DNA of 64,000 bases from Micropterix aruncella (taxonomy: Eukaryota > Arthropoda > Insecta > Lepidoptera > Micropterigidae), in NCBI GenBank assembly GCA_944548615.1, contig OX155952.1, positions 806,001 to 870,000 on the forward strand. The letters run 5' to 3'. This document shows positions 33,085 through 43,769 of the stretch, one piece after another. Made by a program: the position numbers and the translations under genes. The notes beneath the pieces are model-generated. The model worked only from the letters and a program-made list of their open reading frames with translations, did no database searches and was not told the DNA's origin. Position 1 is the stretch's first letter. Each line of letters opens with the position of its first letter.

Positions 33085-33865
33085 ATAAAAAACACGAGTC
33101 GTTACAAAAGTGAACTACTGTATTAATATTTATTTTTATTACGGTTTTCTTTATGAAATATTTGTGGTATACTACTCTGTCTAAAAAGTACCGGAAATTA
33201 TTAAATAAAACACACAATTTTCGTTTAATCGTCAATGTTTATTTTATCACCTTCAAAGTAGTCCCCATTTGATGCAACATTTAGTCCCCATTTTGGATAG
33301 AACTGATTCACCATAAGCCTTTTCTAACATTTTTAGGGAATTGGCACGCGAAAATCCGTTCGCAACACAAAATTTAAGGCAAACTCTTTGTTCAATACTT
33401 TGGTTCATTGTGAAAATCGTGACGCACTACTAAGGTGTACAATTCAATTGCTGTTCTAATCAAAATGGCTGACAGTTCGCGCGCATTCTAGGCATAGAGT
33501 AAATAAAGACAGTTCTACCAACTTAAGTTTTTTTTTTTTAAAATCATTAACAGAATCTTTTTAAATTCTAAATTCCCGGAACTTTTTAGACAGAAGGTAT
33601 GTATTTATCCATAACGTCAGATGTATACTTTTGGATTGTACTCATTCAGACCTTTCATTTGATACTAACCACGACATATTTATGTTAATTTATTGACATT
33701 TGGAGATGAGGACATTTAGACAACCATTTACTTTATGTTTGGACAGGTAGGTACCCTATGACACTCGGAATGAAATAACGATTCTAATAATACCACACAC
33801 TTTTAAATCGGTACATTACACTCCTATTTTGTTGGGCAGTCGTGTAATAATGAGTGGTCTTTTCA
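33085..33865 (+). repeat. Family H repeat, copy 3, split by a mariner-type MITE
   Basis: 33100-33172 (GTGAACTACTGTATT... ATATTTGTGG) continues at 33600 (GTATTTATCC...) and ends with CTATTTTGTTGGGCAGTCGTG near 33845. The copy at 47450 reads across this point without the insert, confirming insertion. Confidence 0.7.
33173..33599 (-). mobile_element. Internally deleted mariner element
   Basis: TA-flanked terminal inverted repeats CTGTCTAAAAAGTACCGGAA (33177-33196) and its inverse at 33574-33593. On the minus strand an ORF start 'MNQSIEQRVCLKFCVANGFS', then 'NSLKMLEKAYGES', is the N-terminus of a mariner transposase. It fuses after about 45 codons to 'GDYFEGDKIN', the very C-terminus. The catalytic domain has been deleted, giving a ~427 bp non-autonomous element. 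This is a third mariner lineage in the window. Confidence 0.85.
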
Positions 33866-33984
33866 CAAAACGACGGATTTATTATAAAAACCCATTATTT
33901 AGCAAATAATAACAGTAATAACATTCAATATGCCATATATTACTGCCATTTTTCGCATTTTTATATAACAGAAATAATACATAT
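33866..33984. other. Spacer
   Basis: Nothing recognised. Confidence 0.3.
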
Positions 33985-34740
33985 GACATTACATTACATT
34001 ACATTTTCGTCGTGTCCAATTGACGGCTAAAGACCGCTCTTGGACGTGTCAAAATAATTGGGTTATGTACTAAGTTTCGTTACTACTCTTTACTGAACAT
34101 ACATAGGTAGTCAAGAATTAACTACTAGATTACCAAACTATAAATATAGATAATCAAAATAGAAGCCTAATATTTGAAGTAGTTAGTAATTCGAAAAGAT
34201 ACGTAGTAAAATTATTTATCGTAATATTCAAATTGTCAGTAAAATGTTAAATATGCAAATTAAATCTACGTTATGCATTTTAAACTAAAAGTACAGATAT
34301 AAGACCATATAAAATAATCAGACAATAAGGCTCTACTTTTTAAGTACCTAATTTAAATGGGCACAATATTTCAAAAATCATGGCCCTCAAATTCGGCCAG
34401 ATTATAGAAAGTGTGGCCTATCAGCATCTCCTTGATGTTTTTTTTTAACTTTATGTCCTCGAGCTGTTTAAATTTTGTAGGGAGTAGATTATAGAATTTA
34501 ATGCTAAGGTACAAGTAGCTTTTCTGTACTTTTGCCAGTCGTATTCGGGGTACGCATAAAAGGGAGCTACCGCGGGTATGATGCGAGTGAATGTCTGCAT
34601 TAATTGGTATTTCTGCTAGGTGCTGTCTAGCATACATAAATATTAGAATGAGGTCTACTACATTAAAGCGCCTAAATATTACGTATTCGAACCTGTATAT
34701 CAATTTAAAAATTGACAATATAAGAGGTATTATATAAAAT
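33985..34740 (-). pseudogene. LINE C-terminus and 3' UTR (minus)
   Basis: The minus-strand frame 34718-34371 reads 'FKLIYRFEYVIFRRFNVVD', 'ADIHSHHTRGSSLLCVPRIR', 'KVQKSYLYLSIKFYNLLP' and 'FKQLEDIKLKKNIKEML', a LINE C-terminus akin to 3005-3480. The UTR down to the (CATTA)n tail at about 33993-34010 recurs at 55795-56225 (CGTGTCCAATTGACGGCTAA...). Confidence 0.7.
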
Positions 34741-34855
34741 TTCGTTTGTTGTTATATTGGGTACTTACCTATAAATTTGCTGTTCTATAAAGGAAAATAA
34801 GGTCGAAAATTTTGTATTAAAAATATATATTTAATTTATAGAAATATTGACCCCT

Positions 34856-35239
34856 ATTATCTATGCAGATTTGTCATTTTAATGACAAATCTGCATAGAT
34901 AATATATATAATGCAGTATATATTATATACTGCATTATAGATAGATATAATATATAATGCAGTATATATTATTATAATAATATATATCTATATATGGTAT
35001 ATATCATATTTATATGTGTTTATATCTAATATATAAAAAATAATTATTATTCCATATAACTTAGTAGATTGTCATAAATTTTAATTTAGTTTATAATTTT
35101 ATTGATGTTTTTAAATTTAACTTTAAATTTTAAATTGTACGATGGCAAATCTTATTAGATAAGATTTGCCCTCTCGTCTCAAAAGAATTCATCGATGTTA
35201 GTACCACCTCAACACAGGTTCATACCTAGTGAGGTGGTA
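34856..35239. repeat. Cluster of four perfect or near-perfect palindromes
   Basis: 34856-34903: 23 bp arms (ATTATCTATGCAGATTTGTC...) around TT. 34908-34938: 15 bp arms (ATAATGCAGTATATA) around one T. 35144-35170: GGCAAATCTTAT/ATAAGATTTGCC around TAG. 35202-35239: TACCACCTCA/TGAGGTGGTA around an 18 base loop. The first grows directly out of the mariner sequence (GACAAATCTG also occurs at 45868). Confidence 0.85.
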
Positions 35240-35634
35240 AACCGTTATGTCAAAAGATGAATTTCCTTTCTAAGCTAGGTATAATATATACACTTATTAT
35301 AAACTGTTTTTTTGTTAGAATAAGGATTTTCTTTGTAATTTGTATCTTGAATTACGGAAATAAATAAATAAATAAAAAATAAATAAATAAATGCTGCTGT
35401 AAAACTCTCTTGATTTTTTTCTTCTGAAAAAATATAATAAACTCTATTGGAACAAGGTCTGGCAAGTACGGTAAGTGACCGCAATTCTCCAGACTCCAGC
35501 GACTTCAGCCACAATTCCTGAAACTTTGCGACTGTTTGCAGTGAAATCTATGATTATACGTTGTCATGCAGAAGCAGTGGCGATGAGCGATTGACCAGGT
35601 TCGGTTATTTAATCACGAACTTCTCCATCATTGT

Positions 35635-36455
35635 TGATCGAAACCGTTACTAAAAGTTGTATATTACGCGCTTGCACACAGCATTATATCATATGGGATT
35701 CTTGGTTGGGGCGGTGCAGCACTATCACACCTCGATCCACTTATTAAAGCTCAGAAGGCGCTGTTAAGAGTTGTCAACAGAAAACCGTTGAGATACCCGT
35801 CTGAGCAACTTTTTCGTGAGTTCTCTGTTCTTGACGTACGGCAAACATTTGCTAAAACGATAATACTCTAGTATTACAAACATAATGAATTGCACCAGCA
35901 AACAACCCATAAAATTATAACATGAGCGATAACTAATAGTAACCACATAGCGCCCAAACTGAATAGTACCCATGCCCAGAGACATTTTCTATACTTGGCA
36001 CCGTCGTTGTTCAATAAAACTAAGGATATACCCGGGATTTATACTCAAGGTATAAATATAAACAAAAAAGACTAACCCACTGGTTGATTACCCAGGGAAG
36101 GAAAGAAACTAAAAAACTAATTTGCTTTATTCCTAGCTAACTTACCATTCCTAACACATTATTATTCACCTACCATATATTTATGATTAGCATGCCTTTT
36201 GTTCTTTATATTATTATTATCACATACCTTTTAAGATTATTTGAAATTTAATTTTTTGCTAAAATGTTAGTTTACTTGATTTTATTTTTCACCATCTATC
36301 GTATTTTTTTATTTAGCATTAGGCAGTACTTAATTATACGAATCTGAGCCTACCTTAGTGCGGACGTCTCGTGCGATCCAGTTAGGTTAGGTTTAATTTA
36401 TTTGTAAGTGATATTTTTATTTTTTGTAAAATAAAGAATTTGAATTTGAATTTGA
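35635..36455 (+). pseudogene. 5'-truncated LINE with target-site duplication
   Basis: ATTGT occurs at 35630-35634 and again at 36456-36460, and the mariner sequence reads continuously across (compare 45550). The coding part starts 'YYALAHSIISYGILGWGGAA', then 'LIKAQKALLRVVNRKP', 'SEQLFREFSVLDVRQTF', with stops from about 35870. The 3' end has a (TTTGAA)n tail at about 36437-36455. This is a clean example of target-primed insertion, younger than mariner copy B. Confidence 0.8.
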
Positions 36456-36745
36456 ATTGTTTGCAGTTCTTAGCAGTACACATGTACATTAACTGTAGAG
36501 CCAGACTGCAAGAAGTCGTAATAAAAAATACCGGCACAGGACCTCATATTTGAAAATAATTTCCATGGTTGCACAAACGAAAATATCTGAGTAAAAACAA
36601 ACGAAGGAAAGACAAATAAATAGAATCATGGCGTTGAATTAAAATTTATTTGAATTTTAAATTCCAACTCAAACCCAAGTTATCCAAGTTCAAAGTGGCC
36701 AGTCTGAAAAAACAGCATTTATATAGGTAAGGACCCAATATTATA

Positions 36746-36829
36746 TTTTTATTTAGAGACAGGATGTGACGTCGTGTTTGGAACGTCATCTTTTGGGGCT
36801 ACTGTACATAAAACGAGATTAATGAATAT
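36746..36829. other. Spacer
   Basis: Nothing recognised. Confidence 0.3.
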
Positions 36830-36930
36830 TTGGAACAATGAGTGCCATCTACATGCTACGTTTCTTAGTAATGTACTAGCTGTGAAAACGTAGTACGGCA
36901 TGGAGCAATCTATTACCTTATAGAATAAAT
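36830..36930 (+). repeat. Family M repeat, uninterrupted relative
   Basis: GAGTGCCATCTACATGC ... TAGCTGTGAAAACGTAGTACGGCATGGAGCAATCTATTA is the unoccupied counterpart of 27120-27960. Confidence 0.6.
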
Positions 36931-37461
36931 ACTTATACCAACAACATGCAACATTCTAGAATGGAAAATAACTGTTGCTATGTGTACCCACTTGTCTACT
37001 AATATTTATCTACCTAAGAGTCATAGTCCGGCACTTACTGTCCTGTTTATTCGCCACTTAGCTCCTCTATTTAAACATTAATGGAATATGCATTAAAACC
37101 TCTTCACCGGTCGCGACTCATCGGCCGATCCTAAATTAATGGAATGATACCGCATGGAATTCCACGTAAATCAAAACAACATGGCACGTGAAATGTACCG
37201 TGACGCGACGTAAATGACCTATGGAATCAGACAATGGGGAGGCGTAGCCCGTTGACAGGGTGCGGCGGCATATTATACCGAGCCAATCAATGAAATCATC
37301 GCTCGCGGTGGCACGGGCGATAAAAAACGAAAACTGAAAATAAAACACGAATACGAAGGCATGAATACTGTTTCATATTTGTTTTCTGTTAGATAGGGAA
37401 ATAGGAAAAACAAAATACAGAAAATAACAAAAATACTTTTTTTTTCGAAGTACGAGTAATT
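36931..37461. other. Unassigned DNA with a GC-richer patch
   Basis: 37095-37320 is GC-richer and apparently single-copy in the window (CGTGAAATGTACCGTGACGCGACG). No coding signature; function unknown. Confidence 0.35.
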
Positions 37462-38210
37462 AAAATTCATCTACTCGGATAGAAAAGCAGCTCTTATGGC
37501 ACTAGCCTCGAATACCATTAATTCAAAGCTAGTGCAAAACTGCATATCACTACTGAATTCCCTGGGCGAAAAAAAAGGGTAATTCTAAGATGGGTTCCGG
37601 GCCATGCAGGAATCGAGGGAAATGAAAAAGCCGACGAACTTGCTAAGACGGGAGCAAAGGGAACGTTATACGGCCCTGAACCTTGCCGTGGCGTACCAAA
37701 AAGCCTTTGAAACCTAATGCTCAAACAAATATGTTTAGAACAATCCGTCAACCACTGGAACAACACGCTAGGGTTGAATCATTCCAAAGCGCTAATTAAG
37801 GCTTACAACCGTAAGACGGCCCATGAGGCCTTGTCGCTAAATAGGAACAATCTACGCATACTGGTGAGGGCGCTCATGGGGCATTGTGGCCTGAACAAAC
37901 ACATATTCAACCTCAAGCTCAGAGACACAAAAATGTGCAGGTTCTGCCAAGGAGCAGAGAAAACTCCCCAGCACCTCATGTGCAAGTGTGGCCCGCTGAT
38001 GCGTAAAAGATACACCCACTTGGGTGGTCATTACCTCCAACCTGAGGAGGTAAAACAATCTGGCGCCAAAAGCCTGCTGCGGTTCTTAAATGACACGAGG
38101 CTTAGCGCAGAACTATAGTAGGTGGCGAACACAATAGATCAGCAATGGTCGCAGCAAAGACCTTAGAAAAGCCCCACTCAACAAATGAAAAAAAAAAATA
38201 AAAAAATAAA
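37462..38210 (+). pseudogene. R1/jockey-like LINE 3' region, copy 2
   Basis: Begins abruptly within the RNase H domain (about the 'SDSKSALMALASN' position) and is closely similar to 25310-26030. It includes 'GIEGNEKADELAKTG' and the knuckle 'CRFCQGAEKTPQHLMCKC', whose H and C residues are better preserved than in copy 1. A frameshift near 37575 and a stop near 37711 break it. The ORF stop at 38118 is followed by a UTR and an A-rich tail at 38190-38212. 5' truncation fits target-primed insertion. Confidence 0.8.
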
Positions 38211-38519
38211 ATTCAATAATCAAAGACAGTAATTTCAATCGTTGTTTTAATGGCCGCATTGAATGCTTGCCGTGATGTAGCAAGAATTGAATCTGACGTA
38301 GCAACGAACCAAATGCCTAGGAAACGAGTTGGCCGATTGGCAAAATTAGACAATTATTTATGTTTTTGAAGTGATTTTATCTTGACTGTATTTCATTACA
38401 CGCTATAAGAAAATTACTGTAAAAACTAGTCCATTTTATTGGTTTTCTAACAAAATTATTAATTCAGACATCTCTGTTCTTGTTTCACAAATATTGATAA
38501 AAATGTAAATGCAGTTGGC
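38211..38519. other. AT-rich spacer
   Basis: Nothing recognised. Confidence 0.35.
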
Positions 38520-39650
38520 ATATTAGTAGTAGTAAAAGGAGTGGAGAGCTTGTATTCAGCCCTTGATGTCACCTGGATCTATAAGATCTTTTGTAGCTAG
38601 CCACTTTTTGGTTGAGTTAGTGGTCTGCCAGAAGGCCGGTGCTGCTTACCAGTCCATACAGATCACTGACCTTCAAGTTGGGCAGATCGCTGGGGTCGAG
38701 AAACGCTCGTCCCAGTAAACTAAATCTTTTTGCGGCTAGGCCTGGGCAGCGACCAACGATGTGTATGCTGTCTTCAGGTTCTTACCTAGCAGTCCTTGCT
38801 CTCGGACAAGCCAAGGTTGAATAGATGTGCTCTAAGGGTCGTGTGTCCGGTGAGGAGACCGATAGTGGTTCTGAGGTTCTTCTTGCTCATATCAAGTAAG
38901 GGCCTTGGTTTTCTTTTGAAATGGTTGCTCTATCGTGGCTTTTGCCTGGCGACATCACCGACTCTGTTTTCATGATGCCCGATGTTCCTGCTCCAAGCAG
39001 TTCCTGATGATTTTCTTACCTGTAGCGAAGGGGACCCCAACAACTGGCCCCGCCGGGCATTCCAGTTTTGCCAGTCTGTCGACATCTTCGTTGCCGGGTA
39101 TACCTCGATGGCCCGGTTTGTTGGCTTTTCCCAATTTGTTGAGCTCTTGCATACAGTCCCAGACCATAGAAGATTCTGTGGTGGCTTTAGCCAGAGCGTC
39201 CAATGCTGCTCTGTTGTCAGAGCAGATGAGAATTTTTCTATTTTTTACCTGAAGTGGACTTTGGAGTTTTATGCATTCCAATATGGTTTATACCTCGCCA
39301 TGCAAAACCGTGGCATATTGTCCAAGGGGATGCTGATTCTGTGGTTGGTTTTGGGTCCGTACACGCCTGTCCCAAAACGTCAATTTGTTCCTGATCGGTC
39401 GGTGAACCAGGCGTCCGCATGGTGGCTTTGGGGCCAATGCGGATTCTTCCAGTCTTAATTAGTGGTGATTACGATTTTATAGGATTTCTCTAGCAAACTT
39501 TTTTTATATAGTCGATCCTGGGTCAAAAAGAATAGGCTTTCGTGGAGGAGGTTTATCTCAGGATGATTGGACCCTCCTCCTTTCGACTCGCCCAAACACT
39601 TCAGTCTGTATGCTGTAAGTCTGGCGGAGTGAATTATCAGCTTGCGGTTG
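38520..39650 (-). pseudogene. R1/jockey-like LINE 3' region (minus, different lineage)
   Basis: On the minus strand: a pre-RNase H linker with 'SARLTAYRLKCLGES' and 'INLLHESLFFL' (39640-39530), 'ADAWFTDRSGTN' (about 39420), 'ILICSDNRAALDALAKA' (about 39235), 'GHRGIPGNEDVDRLAKL' (about 39110), and finally 'RTTIGLLTGHTTLRAHLFNL' near 38860 with a degraded zinc-knuckle zone. RNase H acidic residues are recognisable at three sites. Several frameshifts. It is not a close relative of the copies at 24800 and 37462. Confidence 0.75.
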
Positions 39651-40189
39651 GCTTAAATGCTATAACATTCTGTCATACTTGTACTAATATGTTTTAGTGA
39701 ATATGTAAATAATAATTAAAAGTTTTTATTTTTCTGTATCTTCGTCGTGGACTTCATCAAATAGCCGTACCGTAGTAAAAGAAATAATAATAAAAATAGC
39801 TATAAAAAAGAAATGCCAGGGAACAGAGTAAAATATAGATGAAGGTAAAAAACAAAAACTTTTTATAAATATTTTTATTTTTACTAAAATAATGTTTAAT
39901 ACTTATTTTTACTCAAGTAATGTTTTTAAAAAAAGCACAAAAACTGAAATAAATCCGAAACGATTGATTTTTGTATAGGTAAATTTGGCTGTATAGATAG
40001 CAAATGATCTCTTCTACAATATCTCCAAACATATCTATCGAGGAAGTAATAACCCTGTATGTATATCTATGGTGATAATTACCTTTCGCTAATATTCATA
40101 TAGAGTAAATACTCTACATAAAATTGGACCTCGTAATTTTGATCGCTTAGAGTTAAAAATTCAACAGAACCGCTCGTACAGGTAATTAT
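39651..40189. other. AT-rich DNA, nothing recognised
   Basis: No coding signature or second copy in the window. Confidence 0.4.
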
Positions 40190-40340
40190 ATGTTAAAGTA
40201 TTGATTATTTAGGGTATTACATTGTTTAATGCCGTACTATGTTTTGGTATCTAAGATTTTACTAAAAATACGCAACATGAAATTGGCACTCATAGTACCA
40301 TTTATTAATCATCTCTAATGTTCAGTACCCCAATAGATGG
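40190..40340 (-). repeat. Family M repeat, inverted copy
   Basis: The reverse complement reads GGTACTATGAGTGCC ... AAAACATAGTACGGCATTAAACAATG, matching 36830-36925. Confidence 0.6.
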
Positions 40341-40437
40341 CGTCCCATATATTACGCATATAGGATATTCTATCTCAAAATAAAAACAAAATAACAAAAT
40401 AACGAATTTTTAAACCATGGCTATTATTATTTCAACA

Positions 40438-40749
40438 TTAGGCTCGATTGCGTTTCTTCGTGAACTAAAATCGGAAATTAGTTCGTGTGAACGAGACAGG
40501 GTAATACGCCAGAGTGGAATGTGAAACGAACGGTTGTCTCTGTTTCGTATTAAAACTGCCCACCAAAGATAAAGCATCTGAATCTAACACCGCACGAAAT
40601 GTGTTCAAATTTATTCGGACGAATATAAGTTCGACAGGTAGTTTTTATCGACGACCGTTCGTTTCATATTCCGCTTTAATGTATTGCTCTATCTCGCTCG
40701 CTTGAACTAATCTCAGTTTTAGTTCACAAAGAAACGCAATCGGGCCCAT
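40438..40749. mobile_element. MITE family G, copy 1
   Basis: Terminal inverted repeats of about 25-30 bp: GGCTCGATTGCGTTTCTTCGTG at the left and its counterpart CACAAAGAAACGCAATCGGGCCC at the right. The interior is shared with 53810-54117. ATTA lies on both sides (before GGCTCG and after GGGCCC), a possible 4 bp or overlapping 3 bp target duplication. No coding region. Confidence 0.8.
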
Positions 40750-40849
40750 TATGCACATAAAAATGACAATTTTAATTTGATATACTGGATTAACACATGT
40801 TAATTAGGCGGTTTAACGTTCAAATAGACTAATAGATGGCATTCTAATC

Positions 40850-41090
40850 TCTCTAAAATTATGGTAGATGGCCTAATAATTTAATGTTTTTATTGTTATC
40901 ATTGTTTAAATACTGGCTATTTCATAATCAATCAATCCTTTATACAAAACATTCATTATAAATGGTATTATAGATGGCCAAATAAATTGCTATTAGTTTT
41001 GCCAGACAATTTTATCAGCCCCACCTACATGTCGCCGAAACGTACTATGGGCAATCCTATATAATAAATGCCTAAATTGAGTGGTATAGA
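40850..41090 (-). repeat. Family M repeat, inverted copy
   Basis: Contains GGTATTATAGATGGCCAAATAAATTG and CCACCTACATGTCGCC, the inverse of 26340-26410. Confidence 0.6.
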
Positions 41091-41221
41091 AAGGTGCAAG
41101 GTTTGCATTGATACACTAATTACTTGTACAAATATTTAATCGCTTCCATAACGAAACGAAAATTGTCGCCTAAACGAAAATTGCAGCGTTTTAATGGAGA
41201 ATCCCATATTTTTTTATTGTC

Positions 41222-41551
41222 TTAACCCTTCCTATTTGAGTTAACCATTTTTGGTTAGACGCTTACAAATGCTAAAATTGTATCTAACCAATATTGGTTA
41301 GGGCGCTCCGCGCTGCGTAAAATGCCAACTTTTTAAATATTTATTCATTATTATCTTAATTGTTTGACGAGATAAGGTTATAATATTATAAATTTCAAAT
41401 TTCAATGCGATCATTTTAAAGTTATTCTTTTTACGATCCAATAGGAGTTTAAAAGTTATGGTCGTTTTTCTCAAGGCCATCGACTTCACGCGCAAAACTG
41501 TCCCGGGCAGAAGTGACGACTAAATTTTTACCCCGCGATAGGAGGGGTTAA
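41222..41551. mobile_element. piggyBac-type MITE
   Basis: TTAA at 41222-41225 followed by CCCTTCCTAT, and ATAGGAGGGG followed by TTAA at 41548-41551. A TTAA target duplication with short C-rich (CCYT) termini is the hallmark of piggyBac elements. At ~330 bp it holds no transposase. The interior has small palindromes (CTAACCAATATTGGTTAG near 41284). Confidence 0.7.
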
Positions 41552-41907
41552 ATATAATTTTCAGTGCTTTTCTTTTTGTATTCAAACGCTAATGTATTTA
41601 AATCGAAATAATATTAATCGCGTCGCGATAATAAAATGCAGCTATCCCAAGGAAACATAATATTATCATCGGGTCGGAGTGTAGTAAACTAATCAGTACT
41701 ACGTTAGTTCGTTCGTAACGGAACGAGTGGATACTGAGAACTGAGAGTATCACTGTACATTCCTCATCTTGAATCTCTGGAAACGAGTTTTGGAGAACTA
41801 CAAAACAAGTAGCATTCTCTCCATCCATCTGTTATGTAAACGCAACTAAAGGTTCCGGCCACACTGAGAAAAATATTGGATTGATTTCAATATTACCACT
41901 TTGTTAT
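41552..41907. other. Unassigned DNA
   Basis: The 76-codon minus-strand frame 41828-41598 has no domain. Nothing else. Confidence 0.35.
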
Positions 41908-42612
41908 TAGGGTTTTATACAACTTTCGGTGAAAACTACAACGGGCGAGCCCGTCACCACAGGACGTTTTAACGATTTTCTCGTTCTGTCGCCCTGCAGT
42001 GAACGTAGAAGACTTTGGACAGAACAAATCCAACGTCCAGCTACGTCACAACCCGCAAGAAGCCAACGCCTTACCGCGAGATAGCCAGTGTTACCTGGCG
42101 GGCCGACCCTCGCGCCCTTGCTTTTAATTGTGACCAGATTTCTCCGGTCTCTCGATTGGTTCCGAGTTCGAGGTCGCTTGCGCGGTCCTCTCCCTTACGA
42201 AGCGGTGAAACGGTGTGCACCGAATCTATCGCGGACCAAGGCGTCCTTTGCCCGACTCTGAACCGGGATCGGATGGCCAATGGTCATTTCAAGAGCAGTC
42301 GCCGTAAGGTAGACAACCACCCCCGCTCTATAGGAAACAATACAGTTCCCAGACTCCCCCGACTGTTAGTCGGAGAGCACAGTCGATTGGCTTGCGCCGC
42401 TCGGTGCGCAGACCGTCCAGGAGCGCCAGAGGTTTGATTCCCATGGGAGACTGGTTGACCCAGTGTCCTACCCAGGTTCGCACCCCATGCGTGGAGGCCA
42501 TCGGATGGGTGTTGACCCGTGAGTGTGACCGACCCTGAACACATGGGTCATCGTGGCCACCTCATCATGGGCCCATTAGCTCCCATTAGGGCCATTAGTA
42601 GGGTTTTATACA
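41908..42612 (-). mobile_element. GC-rich retroposon-like element (minus), with 14 bp flanking repeats
   Basis: TAGGGTTTTATACA at 41908-41921 and 42599-42612 brackets a 677 bp inverted copy of the unit. Read on the minus strand it starts near TGGGAGCTAATGGGCCC and ends CGGGCTCGCCCGTTGTAG. The conserved 'GAGTTCGAGGTCGCTTGCGC' block is on the + strand at about 42166. This is one of the best-preserved copies. Confidence 0.8.
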
Positions 42613-42633
42613 GAATTTTATATTTTTTATTAC

Positions 42634-42915
42634 ACGGCCCGGTGGCATAGTGGCTAGGTCGCCTGCTCTTACAGTGTAAGATCCCGGGTTCGATTCCCGC
42701 CTAGGTCACCATTTTCCGTTGGGATCAAATTAACGGAATTGCAATTTCAATTCTATCGATCGAATCCAATAACAAGAGACACACACACACATGTTACACG
42801 CACACATACATATAACACGTCATAGTAGGGTTGGTTGTAAGAGATTGTCATATGACAATAAACCCGCCCATTGTGACATTTCACAATAAAGAGTATAAAC
42901 AAACAAACAAAACAA
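42634..42915 (+). mobile_element. tRNA-derived SINE
   Basis: RNA polymerase III internal promoter: A box TGGCATAGTGG at 42643-42653 and B box GGTTCGATTCC at 42687-42697, spaced 33 bp apart. The T arm CCGGG-TTCGATT-CCCG is intact, but the 5' acceptor strand (CGGCCCG) does not pair with the 3' side (CTAGGTCACC), so it is not a functional tRNA. A body of about 200 bp follows, with a CA-rich part, CATAGTAGGGTTGGTTGTAAGAG (42823-42845), and an A-rich (AAAC)n tail. It lies 21 bp after the GC-rich element. Confidence 0.85.
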
Positions 42916-43329
42916 AATAACGATGTTTCAATCGTAAATTTGTTGAATTACAAGAAATATTGTAGAAACTCCATTACTCGATTATATGTATTATTAGGTA
43001 TCAACATTATCCTTACGGTTAATACGCAAATAAGAGTATACTGTAGTTACAAAATGATTCATGTGTACGACTATAACCATACGTATACTGCTTTATGGTG
43101 TTATGTTAGAAGCGAGATTCCAAGGTCGTGACATTACGTTTTAATAGTACGACACGGTAACTACCGTCACGCCAACACCGTTACGCGTCATGTTAATTTA
43201 TACGTATGGATCACAGTCCGAGTTATATACGTAATCCTTGCGTATACGTAAACTATATACGTAACCGTGCGTATTTCCGGGTATTTAAAAAAAATACTTT
43301 ATTCATATATATTTTGTACATTTAGCCAC
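42916..43329. other. Unassigned DNA with repeated TACGTA words
   Basis: 43195-43275 contains four TATACGTA/CGTATA-type words in a loose ~20-25 bp spacing. No coding signature. Confidence 0.4.
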
Positions 43330-43735
43330 ATCAATGTTATAAGTAACTCGGAAAAAAAATACCTCCGAAATGCAGCAAATGCTCAGTGCCCACCGACTAG
43401 AACTAAACTGTCCCGTATCTAGGCGGGCCAGAGTAACTAATTACAATAAGTAATACAATCATTTAACAATTAGCCTAAATACCGTGAAAAACTTTTAATT
43501 TTTATTATTAATGAATGTACTTAATTAAGATTGAATAATATATTATAATAAATAAATAACACGTCAATACAAATCAAAATATTAAATTTGTAAGGATAAT
43601 ACAAATTTGTAAGGATAATACAATGGTAATACAATATGTATGTAAATACGATTTCAATAAATAACACACGCTATATGGTATAAACATAATATTTATAATT
43701 TAATGCTATATATAAATACAATACATTACATCGTT
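43330..43735 (-). repeat. Interspersed repeat, family A, partial copy (minus)
   Basis: Inverse of about 520-830 and 1380-1450 (TGCAGCAAATGCTCAGTGCCCAC; TATCTAGGCGGGCCAGAGTAACT), with the central part of the family deleted. Confidence 0.65.
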
Positions 43736-43769
43736 TTATTTCCTAAGTGCATATGTACTGTTTGTTACT

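Larger units (their letters stand above)
34752..36745 (-). mobile_element. Mariner-like element, copy B, split by a LINE
   Basis: Inverted ends TATTGGGTACTTACCTATAAAT (34754 onward) and AGGTAAGGACCCAATA (about 36725-36740) match those of copy C. Minus-strand coding remnants include the catalytic 'LHDN' and 'PDLVP'-like region at about 35575-35420, now frameshifted. A 5'-truncated LINE occupies 35635-36455, and the 3' part (34880-35270) is scrambled by palindromes. No active transposase remains. Confidence 0.7.

Noticed and set aside
42634..42712. A tRNA gene, because of good A and B boxes
   Set aside because: The acceptor stem does not pair and a SINE body with an A-rich tail follows, so it is a tRNA-derived SINE head.
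43195..43275. Regulatory array of TACGTA motifs
   Set aside because: Words are irregularly spaced and degenerate; could be chance in AT-rich DNA, so noted only as an unassigned stretch.
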